From positions 124,001 to 188,000 of the forward strand of contig NZ_SDWV01000004.1 in the NCBI RefSeq assembly GCF_004137345.1: DNA of 64,000 nt, read 5' to 3'. Shown piece after piece: positions 58,258-64,000 of this stretch (within the stretch, counting starts at the first letter, position 1; each line of letters starts with the position of its first letter). The translations under genes and the position numbers were made by a program. The notes beneath the pieces were generated by a model. It made no database searches and was not told the origin of the DNA. It saw nothing but the letters and a program-made list of their open reading frames with translations. This DNA is from Nocardioides zhouii (GTDB lineage Bacteria > Actinomycetota > Actinomycetes > Propionibacteriales > Nocardioidaceae).

Positions 58258-58423
58258 GCGACCACCGCGGGACCTGACACCTCCCCTGCACCCCGGCAGC
58301 GCAGCGGCGGTCCGCGCGTCCGGCGACACCGACGAGAGGCCGGTGCTCACCGGCAAAGGTGTGGTGGCACCGCGACCTTGCCCCCGCCCACACCTCCAGG
58401 GCCCTTGACCCCTGGAGGTATTC
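58258..58423 (+). ncRNA. T-box leader of the AspRS gene, ultrashort stem I
   Basis: The T-box core GGTGGCACCGCG (58363-58374) sits in an antiterminator-like frame AAGGT...ACCTT. Stem III GCCGGT-GCTC-ACCGGC is just upstream. A small hairpin at 58317-58334 (CGT/ACG and CGG/CCG) shows CGACA in its loop, with GAC (Asp) at 58325-58327. A perfect 10-bp hairpin, ACCTCCAGGG (58392-58401) / CCCTGGAGGT (58410-58419), hides the GGAGG ribosome site. GGTGTGG (58358) could pair with CCACACC (58388), which overlaps that arm. Control is therefore probably translational. T-box identity is strong; the specifier is inferred. Confidence 0.8.
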
Positions 58424-59692
58424 ATGAGAACGCTCTGCCACGACCTGTCCGCATCGACGCCCGGTGCCGAGGTCACCCTCGAGGGCTGGGTGCACCGCCG
58501 CCGCGAGCTCGCGCGCATCACCTTCCTCGTGCTGCGCGACCGCAGCGGCCTCGCCCAGGTGGTGCTCCCCGCCGGTGCCGACGTACCGCCGGAGGAGACC
58601 ACCGTGCGCGTCTCGGGGACGGCGACGGCCAACGCCCAGGCACCCGGCGGGGTCGAGCTGACCGACGCCGTCGTCGAGCTGCTCACCGAGCCCGCGGCCA
58701 CACCGCCGGCCGAGCTGTGGCGCCCCCGGCTCGACGTGTCGCTGCCGACCCTCCTCGACCACGCCCCGGTGCTGTGGCGTCACCCCGCGCAGCGCGCCCG
58801 GTGGCAGCTCGCAGCAGCATCGCTGCGGGGCTTCCGGTCGACGCTCGACGAGATGGGCTTCACCGAGGTTGCCACGCCCAAGCTCGTCGAGACGGCGACG
58901 GAGTCGGGCGCCAACGTCTTCACCGTCGACTACTTCGGTCGTCCGGCCTACCTTGCCCAGAGCCCGCAGTTCCACAAGCAGCAGCTGGTCGGGGTGTTCG
59001 AGCGCGTGTACGAGGTGGGGCCGGTCTTCCGGGCCGAGCCGCACGACACGGTGCGGCACCTCGCGGAGTACCGCTCGCTCGACGTGGAGCTCGGCTTCAT
59101 CGAGGACCATCGCGACGTGCTGGCGGTGCTCCGCGACGTGCTCGCCGGGATGGTGGCCGCGGTCGCCTCGCGACCTGAGGCGGTGGAGCGTACGGGCGCC
59201 CGGCTCCCGGTCGTGCCCGAGCAGATCCCGGTGATCCACTTCGCCGACGCGCTCGCCCTGGTCGGAGCGCCGGCGGACGAGCCGGACCTCGCTCCCGAGC
59301 ACGAGCGCGCCCTCGGCGAGTGGGCGCTCGCCGAGCACGGCAGCGACTTCCTCGCGGTCGAGGGCTACCCGATGGCGAAGCGGCCGTTCTACACGCACCC
59401 GCAGCCCGGCGACGCTCGCTGGTCGAACTCGTTCGACCTGCTGTTCCGCGGGCTCGAGCTGGTGACCGGCGGCCAGCGGCTGCACCGTGCCCCGGACTAC
59501 GACGCGGCCATCCGTGCGCGCGGCGAGGACCCGGCGGCGTACGACTCCTATCTCCAGGCGTTCCGCCACGGGATGCCGCCGCACGGCGGGTTCGCGATCG
59601 GGCTCGAGCGGTGGGTCGCGCGGCTCGTGGAGGCGGCCAACGTCCGCGAGGTCACGCTGTTCCCGCGCGACCTGCACCGGCTGGCGCCGTGA
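58424..59692 (+). CDS. aspS: aspartyl-tRNA synthetase, archaeal/non-discriminating type
   Basis: A 422-aa class IIb synthetase. The N-terminal OB fold (VTLEGWVHRRRELARITFLVLRDRSG) binds the anticodon. The catalytic core includes YLAQSPQFHKQQLV, the motif 2 region VYEVGPVFRAEPHDT and motif 3 GFAIGLERWVARL. Length and sequence are of the short archaeal-type AspRS, which often charges tRNA-Asn with Asp as well. The start ATG is 4 bases after a GGAGGT ribosome site that is locked in a hairpin of the T-box leader. Whether a long bacterial-type AspRS also exists is outside the window. Confidence 0.92.
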   Translation: MRTLCHDLSASTPGAEVTLEGWVHRRRELARITFLVLRDRSGLAQVVLPAGADVPPEETTVRVSGTATANAQAPGGVELTDAVVELLTEPAATPPAELWRPRLDVSLPTLLDHAPVLWRHPAQRARWQLAAASLRGFRSTLDEMGFTEVATPKLVETATESGANVFTVDYFGRPAYLAQSPQFHKQQLVGVFERVYEVGPVFRAEPHDTVRHLAEYRSLDVELGFIEDHRDVLAVLRDVLAGMVAAVASRPEAVERTGARLPVVPEQIPVIHFADALALVGAPADEPDLAPEHERALGEWALAEHGSDFLAVEGYPMAKRPFYTHPQPGDARWSNSFDLLFRGLELVTGGQRLHRAPDYDAAIRARGEDPAAYDSYLQAFRHGMPPHGGFAIGLERWVARLVEAANVREVTLFPRDLHRLAP

Positions 59693-59697
59693 CCGCG

Positions 59698-59746
59698 GGT
59701 CGAGTGCGCAGGTCCGCGGCGACTAGTGCCGCGAGCGCACTCGACC
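59698..59746. repeat. GTCGAGTGCG palindrome, copy 2
   Basis: Perfect 11-bp arms GGTCGAGTGCG and CGCACTCGACC enclose 27 bases. It has the inner stem GCGGC/GCCGC, and lies between the convergent aspS and VanW-like genes. The same element occurs at 11981-12031. Confidence 0.8.
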
Positions 59747-59754
59747 TGGACGGG

Positions 59755-61509
59755 TCACTCGTCGACGGCGTCGGGGTTGGTGCAGATCACCGTGTCGCTG
59801 GGCGTGTACGTGGTGTTGAAGACCTCGTCGGCACGGGTCTCGGTGTTCGCGCCGACCGGGGAGAAGTACCGGACGACATCGATGTCGAAGCCGCCGAAAC
59901 CCTCGTTGGGGTGGCACTTCAGCGTGTCGATGCGCCGCGTCTTCTCCTGGGTGAGGTTGTAGCGCTCGCCCTCGGTGGTGGTGATGTCCCAGTACTTCGT
60001 CGAGTACATCGTCACCGTGGCCACGCCCGAGGTGGAGACCGTCGAGGGCGTGACCTTGGCCTCGATCAGGATGCCGTACGGGGTGTCGTTGCGGAATTGG
60101 AGGTCCACGGACCCCCAGGCGACCGTGGCCTCGCGTCCGATCGGGTAGCGGTCGATGTAGAACGAGTGCGGCTTGTGCTCGACGTCCTCCAGCCCGGCGA
60201 AGAACATCGCGTTGAAGGTCGTCGTCGCGATCTGCGAGACACCTCCACCGAGGTCCTGGACGAGGATGCCGTCGTTGATGATGTAGCCCTTCGTGAAGCC
60301 GTTGGCCTCGGTGCGCTCGCCCACCGTGCCGTTGAGCGAGAAGGTCTCCCCCGGCTTGAGCAGCGTGCCGTTGATCAGCTCGGCGGCCCGGCCGAGGTTG
60401 ACGTTGCGGTACTCCGCGTAGGGGAAGTAGGTCGTGAAGGTCGAGACCTGCTCCTTCACCTGCAGGGCACGCGCGTCCTTCGTGGTGAAGGCGGGCTTCG
60501 CGACCTTGGCGGTCAGGGCCAGCGTGCGCTCGCCCTGGGGCTTGGCCACCGCGTCGAGGAAGCCGGCCTCGAGCTCGGCCGCATCGAAGGTGACGCCCGG
60601 CTTGGCGGGCACGACCTGTGGAGTTCCGTTGACGAGCGCGATGCTGGCGTCGACCGGCGCGCCACTGGTGACGCGCGAGCCCACCACCTCGGTCAGCTTG
60701 GCTGCGTCCAGTGTCGGCACCAGCTCGCCGTCGGTGGGCACCAGGCTGAGTGCTGACGTGTAGTCGGCCGGGAAGACCTTGACGTTCGAGCCCTCGAAGG
60801 CGAGCGTCACGGGCGCCGACACGGCCGGGGAGGCGAACCCGTCGAGCGCCTCCTCGACGTCGCCCGCGTCGATGTCGGGGGCGACGTCCGACAGCTCGAG
60901 CGCCACGTCGGTGGGTTCGTCGGCCAGGAAGGCCGTACGCAACGACGCGAGGGTGTCGTCGGGGTCGAGCGCGGCGCCGGCGCGGGCCTTCTTCGTGACG
61001 ATCCGGATGCCGTCGAAGGACACGGCGCCATCGCGGGCAGTCGCTCCGTGCTGCTCGTCGAGCCCGGCCAGGTAGGACTGGAAGGTCGCGTCGTCGACGG
61101 CCACCTCGGCCTCGAAGGAGTCACCGCCGGTGAAGTAGTTCCAGAGCCGGACCGGGTCCCAGCTCTCCTTGCCTCCCGCCTCGGCGACCGACGTCTCGTA
61201 GTCGACGCTGAGGCCTGCCTCGAGAGGAACGATCGAGACCGGCTTGCCCTCGATGGTGGCGGCGATCTCCCGGTTGACCGTGTCGGCGAGCCCCGCCTCG
61301 AGCCGCTGCGCGGCCTCGGCCTGCGGGTGGCCGCCGATGCGCACGCCGGACACGGTGGTGTTGCGTGCGACCTTGTCGCCCGCGACGTAGTGCGCGGCGA
61401 CGTACAACCCACCGAAGAGCAGCACGAGGCCCAGCAGGAGCCAGCCGACGACGGACGCGCCGGCCTTGTCCCGGGGCTGCCGGTCAGTGCTCTGGGGGTT
61501 CTTCGCCAC
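59755..61509 (-). CDS. VanW-family protein with YoaR-like putative peptidoglycan-binding domains
   Basis: A 584-aa protein with one membrane helix at residues 20-40 (VVGWLLLGLVLLFGGLYVAAH). Two repeats of a peptidoglycan-binding-4/YoaR-like domain follow (about 50-330, VSGVRIGGHPQAEAAQRLE and related). A VanW domain runs from about 370 to 510 (LLKPGETFSLNGTVGERTEANGF, GILVQDLGGGVSQIATTTFNAMFFAGLE). It probably works at the cell wall; the family's exact role is unknown. It faces aspS across a palindromic element. Confidence 0.92.
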   Translation of the reverse strand: MAKNPQSTDRQPRDKAGASVVGWLLLGLVLLFGGLYVAAHYVAGDKVARNTTVSGVRIGGHPQAEAAQRLEAGLADTVNREIAATIEGKPVSIVPLEAGLSVDYETSVAEAGGKESWDPVRLWNYFTGGDSFEAEVAVDDATFQSYLAGLDEQHGATARDGAVSFDGIRIVTKKARAGAALDPDDTLASLRTAFLADEPTDVALELSDVAPDIDAGDVEEALDGFASPAVSAPVTLAFEGSNVKVFPADYTSALSLVPTDGELVPTLDAAKLTEVVGSRVTSGAPVDASIALVNGTPQVVPAKPGVTFDAAELEAGFLDAVAKPQGERTLALTAKVAKPAFTTKDARALQVKEQVSTFTTYFPYAEYRNVNLGRAAELINGTLLKPGETFSLNGTVGERTEANGFTKGYIINDGILVQDLGGGVSQIATTTFNAMFFAGLEDVEHKPHSFYIDRYPIGREATVAWGSVDLQFRNDTPYGILIEAKVTPSTVSTSGVATVTMYSTKYWDITTTEGERYNLTQEKTRRIDTLKCHPNEGFGGFDIDVVRYFSPVGANTETRADEVFNTTYTPSDTVICTNPDAVDE

Positions 61510-61873
61510 GCGGCGAGTTTAGGTGGGCGGCGGCAGAAGTCCCTGATCCCCGGCGCGCCGCCGCCCCGCTCCGTACGGTCGCGAGCGCGGCCACCAGCAG
61601 GACGAACGAGCCCACCACGAACGACCACCCAGCCGAGTCGGACCCGATGAGGAAGCCCCCCGCCGGACGCTCGAGCGCCCCGCGCAGCACGGTCAGGCAC
61701 CACCCGACTGCGAAGGCGAGGCGTACGACGCCGGGCGGCAGCCAGGCAAGCGTCACCAGGCCGGCGACCAGGCCGAGTGCGAGGCCCCACCACTGCTGGT
61801 GCAGCAGGGTGCCGGCCACGGCCGAGACCGCGCCGACGACGGCCGCTCCCACCGCGGCGGCGACGACCCTCAC
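61484..61873 (-). CDS. four-helix membrane protein next to mshB (DUF6113-like)
   Basis: A 129-aa protein starting at GTG 61873, overlapping the mshB stop as GTGA. It has four hydrophobic segments (VVAAAVGAAVVGAVSAVAG, WWGLALGLVAGLVTLAWL, VVRLAFAVGWCLTVLRG, WSFVVGSFVLLVAALATV) and a hydrophilic tail that overlaps the VanW gene's start by 26 bp. I recall DUF6113 proteins beside mshB in other actinobacteria; the match is from memory. Function unknown. Confidence 0.72.
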   Translation of the reverse strand: MRVVAAAVGAAVVGAVSAVAGTLLHQQWWGLALGLVAGLVTLAWLPPGVVRLAFAVGWCLTVLRGALERPAGGFLIGSDSAGWSFVVGSFVLLVAALATVRSGAAARRGSGTSAAAHLNSPRGEEPPEH

Positions 61874-62772
61874 AGTCCGGCGAAGAGGTCCGCCTCGAAC
61901 CCGTCGGCGTCGACGGGGCCGGCGGTGCCCTTGACGAGGCGGTAGTACTCGTCGGACCACCACGAGTGGCCGCTCTCGGCACCCGAGAAGAAGTGACCCG
62001 AGGTGTCGACCTGGGTCGCGTGCTTGGCCAGCGCATCCATCTTGCGCTGCACGGTCGTCGACCCGTCGACCTTCGCGCTGATCAGCTCGTCGGGCGTGAC
62101 GAACGGCGGCAGCTTGTCGTCCGGCTCCATGCCCTTGAAGGTCTCGGTGTCGCCCGACTCGCGCAGCTTGCGCAGGCTCTCGCGCATCCGCGACTCGCTC
62201 ATCGCGGTCCAGTAGATCTTCGCGACGTCGTGCGGCTCCCCGAGGTCGAGGCGGTAGGACGGCGCGGCCGCGAGCTGGGAGGCGTACATCGCGACGCGGT
62301 GGGCCTGGATGTGGTCGGGGTGGCCGTAGCCGCCGAACTGGTCGTACGTCACCAGGACCTGCGGGCGCACCTCGCGGATGATCGCGACCAGCTCGTCGGC
62401 GGCCTCGATGATGTCGGTGGTCCAGAACGCGTTGTCGGGGAGCGTCTCGGCCGCGATGGCGTGGCCGTCCTCGTGCCAGGCCATGCCGGAGTCGTGGAAG
62501 CGGCCGAAGCCGCCGAGGAAGCGGTGGTCGGTGACGCCGAGGACAGCCATCGCGTCGTCGAGCTCGCCACGTCGGTGGTCGCCGAGCCCGCCCTTGTCGT
62601 CGTACGCGAGGTGGGACAGGTCGGGGACGAGGACCTCGCCCATCTCGCCGGCGGTGCAGGTCACCAGGGTGACGCCGATGCCCTCGTCGACGTAGCGCGC
62701 CATCGTGGCGCCGTTGTTGATGCACTCGTCGTCGGGGTGGGCGTGGACGAGCAGCAGGCGATGGTCGGTCAT
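61870..62772 (-). CDS. mshB: mycothiol biosynthesis deacetylase
   Basis: A 300-aa PIG-L/LmbE-fold zinc deacetylase. MshB removes acetyl from GlcNAc-inositol in mycothiol synthesis. Zinc ligands lie in HAHPDDE (residues 10-16) and GYGHPDHIQAHR; the general-base Asp is in HPDD. TAGEMGEVLVPDL and the length fit MshB rather than the amidase Mca. Mycothiol is restricted to actinobacteria, which supports the host assignment. It ends in a GTGA overlap with the small membrane-protein gene. Confidence 0.92.
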   Translation of the reverse strand: MTDHRLLLVHAHPDDECINNGATMARYVDEGIGVTLVTCTAGEMGEVLVPDLSHLAYDDKGGLGDHRRGELDDAMAVLGVTDHRFLGGFGRFHDSGMAWHEDGHAIAAETLPDNAFWTTDIIEAADELVAIIREVRPQVLVTYDQFGGYGHPDHIQAHRVAMYASQLAAAPSYRLDLGEPHDVAKIYWTAMSESRMRESLRKLRESGDTETFKGMEPDDKLPPFVTPDELISAKVDGSTTVQRKMDALAKHATQVDTSGHFFSGAESGHSWWSDEYYRLVKGTAGPVDADGFEADLFAGL

Positions 62773-62777
62773 GGCTC

Positions 62778-63080
62778 TCAGCCTAGGTCTGGGCGCTTGA
62801 TCCGCTTCGGCGCCATCGGCAGGTGCAACGGCGGGAGCGGGGCGATCTGTTCCGCGCCGGCCACCTCGTCCTCGTCGAGCCAGCCGTCGTGGGTGTCGAC
62901 GAGGACCTCGAGCATGAAGCCCGGAGCGTCGGTGACCACCGCCCACGGGTGGCCCTCGTCGTCGTCCTCCCCGGCCAGCCGCTCCCGCTCGGCCCGCGCC
63001 TCGAAGCCGTCCGTACGCAGCCGCGCGACGACCGCCTGCGCGTCGTCCTCCTCGAAGAAGATCGCCCTCACGGAAGTCAT
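62778..63080 (-). CDS. hypothetical protein (100 aa)
   Basis: A 100-aa soluble protein, MTSVRAIFFEEDDAQAVVARL..., ending in a proline-rich basic tail (PPLHLPMAPKRIKRPDLG). The first 70 residues alternate strands and helices like a small ferredoxin-like/ACT fold, and are acidic. I do not recognise a family. The ATG at 63080 is chosen over upstream codons that run into a palindromic repeat. The stop is 5 bp before the mshB start, so the two are likely cotranscribed. Confidence 0.7.
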   Translation of the reverse strand: MTSVRAIFFEEDDAQAVVARLRTDGFEARAERERLAGEDDDEGHPWAVVTDAPGFMLEVLVDTHDGWLDEDEVAGAEQIAPLPPLHLPMAPKRIKRPDLG

Positions 63081-63143
63081 TCTCCACCCGCCATCCCCTG
63101 CCGCCTCCGCCCCTCCTCCCCAAGGCCCGTCCCGACCCACCCC

Positions 63144-63206
63144 GATAGTCCGCTGCGAATGGCCGGTGAAATCGGCCCGGGGACCAGTCATCTGCAGCGG
63201 ACTATC
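63144..63206. repeat. ATAGTCC-family palindrome upstream of AbiEi-like paralogue 2
   Basis: Perfect 13-bp arms GATAGTCCGCTGC (63144-63156) and GCAGCGGACTATC (63194-63206), with an inner stem GGCCG/CGGCC. It belongs to the same family as the elements at 32746, 44251 and 45478. Confidence 0.8.
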
Positions 63207-63346
63207 CCGAAGGGGTGTCGACGGCTGCGCTGACCAACCTCGCGACCAGGCCGCTGGAGGTCCACAGGGAAGGCCGCTGGGGGCTTGTCCACAGGTACGC
63301 CGTCACGCCCCGCCCGATTGTCGTACCGCCGTCATGGGGTCGTCCC
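63207..63346 (+). other. leader region of AbiEi-like paralogue 2
   Basis: No gene is seen. A GGGG run lies 7 bases before the GTG at 63347 and may serve as ribosome site. No clear promoter boxes. Confidence 0.3.
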
Positions 63347-64000
63347 GTGGAGCGACATCAGTGGGACCCCAGGACGGAACGCCCCGGCGACCTGGTCGCC
63401 CCGGTACGCCTGGATCGGACGGGCGCGTCGGGCCCGACCACGCACCAGGCGGCCGGACGCCAGTGGCGGCAGACGTCGTCGGGGATGTACGTCCCGGCCA
63501 GCGCACCGGACCACGTCGACCAGCGCATCCTCGAGCAGGGCAGCCGGATCCGCTCGTACGGCGCAGTGACCGCGTGGGCCGGGCTGCGGTGGCGAGGCGC
63601 GAGCTTCTTCGACGGGACGGCGTCGGGCGGCGAGATGCTCCCGATCCCCCTGGTCACCGGACCCCACGAGCTGCGTCCCGACCGGCGGGTGGTCATCACC
63701 AAGACCCAGCTGGCGCCCACCGAGCGCGAGCTCGTCGACGGGATCTGGGTCGCCACCGCCGACCGGTCCGTGTTCGACGAGGTGATCCGGCACGGCGAAC
63801 GACGCCAGGGCATCGTCGACGTCGAGATGGCGATCGCCGCCGGGCTGCTGACAGTCTCGGACTTCCGTTCGTACGTCGACGGGCGCAACGCGTGGACCGG
63901 CGTGGGCCTCGCCCGTGCCGCCGCAGGCGCGGCCGGGCTGGGCTGCCGCTCGCCGCAGGAGGTCCGGATGGTGCTCGTCTGGATGTGGGACGCAGACCTG
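63347..64000 (+). CDS. AbiEi-like winged-helix protein (paralogue 2), 3' end outside window
   Basis: The frame from GTG 63347 (MERHQWDPRTERPGDLVAPV) is open to the window end, giving 218 residues. It aligns throughout with the protein at 44381-45418: LVAPVRLDRTGASGPTTHQA against LVAPVRVDAAGIDGPTRGQA, GMYVPAS against GLVVPSH, and VTAWAGLRWRGASFFDGT against VTGWAALAWEGGTWFDGT. The nuclease-like C-terminal domain would lie beyond the window, so its catalytic residues cannot be judged. An ATAGTCC palindrome lies 141 bp upstream. The real frame is easily missed because other frames are also open. Confidence 0.75.
   Translation, partial: MERHQWDPRTERPGDLVAPVRLDRTGASGPTTHQAAGRQWRQTSSGMYVPASAPDHVDQRILEQGSRIRSYGAVTAWAGLRWRGASFFDGTASGGEMLPIPLVTGPHELRPDRRVVITKTQLAPTERELVDGIWVATADRSVFDEVIRHGERRQGIVDVEMAIAAGLLTVSDFRSYVDGRNAWTGVGLARAAAGAAGLGCRSPQEVRMVLVWMWDADL

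Noticed and set aside
1..64000. tRNA, rRNA, CRISPR arrays, insertion sequences and prophage genes
   Set aside because: None could be supported by eye: no transposase, integrase or capsid-like proteins, no repeat-spacer array, and no cloverleaf noticed. A tRNAscan run would settle tRNAs.

Overview
This window is GC-rich and densely coded, and it looks like the chromosome of a Nocardioides-like actinobacterium (family Nocardioidaceae). The grounds are GTG starts and GTGA/ATGA/TGATG gene overlaps throughout, a mycothiol gene (mshB), Ku with split LigD-type enzymes, a 1625-aa NAD-glutamate dehydrogenase, DUF3117, a sigE-rseA-htrA cluster and a T-box-controlled ileS. Many neighbours (mshB, fdxA-dapC, dapD, dapE-LOG, DUF3117, methyltransferase/sigE-rseA-htrA, pruA) recall the Rv1170-Rv1224 section of the Mycobacterium tuberculosis map, so the backbone is ordinary core chromosome. 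I see no prophage, insertion sequence, CRISPR array, rRNA or tRNA gene.

Layout. 0-2.3 kb: the end of a HipA-like kinase, a GNAT acetyltransferase, an OmpR-type response regulator and a tiny secreted peptide. 2.3-5.2 kb: an end-joining cluster (LigD-type polymerase, ATP-dependent ligase, divergent Ku). 5.4-12 kb: an alpha/beta hydrolase, then a carboxyltransferase fusion, a class III CoA-transferase, a MatC-like carrier, a divergent FadR-type regulator and a TSUP exporter; together these look like uptake and CoA-dependent breakdown of a small dicarboxylate. 12-19.2 kb: gdh and pruA, which convert glutamate semialdehyde to glutamate and then 2-oxoglutarate. 19-26 kb: a wax-ester-synthase-like protein, a lipoprotein/membrane pair, an RTX protein and a CpaE/SAF pair. 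26-29.7 kb: htrA-rseA-sigE and a divergent methyltransferase. 29.7-38.8 kb: pepA, DUF3117, enoyl-CoA hydratase, carboxypeptidase, LOG, dapE and a TetR-controlled ABC exporter. 38.8-46 kb: a repeat/PKD secreted protein, ileS with its T-box, and an AbiEi/endonuclease-like gene flanked by palindromes. 46-54.7 kb: dapD, secreted proteins and a LacI-controlled sugar ABC operon ending in a glucanase-like enzyme. 54.8-64 kb: dapC-fdxA, GNAT, DUF389, an archaeal-type AspRS behind a second T-box, VanW, mshB and the start of a second AbiEi-like paralogue.

Three dapCDE genes here belong to the succinylase route to diaminopimelate and lysine. The SigE module, HtrA and mshB are stress and redox functions.

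The least ordinary content lies between genes. There is a T-box leader in front of the AspRS gene with a candidate GAC specifier in the apical loop of a very short hairpin. There are also several families of dispersed palindromes or repeats: an ATAGTCC family that flanks one AbiEi-like gene and precedes its paralogue; a GTCGAGTGCG family in two convergent junctions; a 60-bp MIRU-like element exactly filling two intercistronic gaps; and local repeat clusters after ku and htrA. The ATAGTCC palindromes together with the paralogous gene are the best candidate for an undescribed system.
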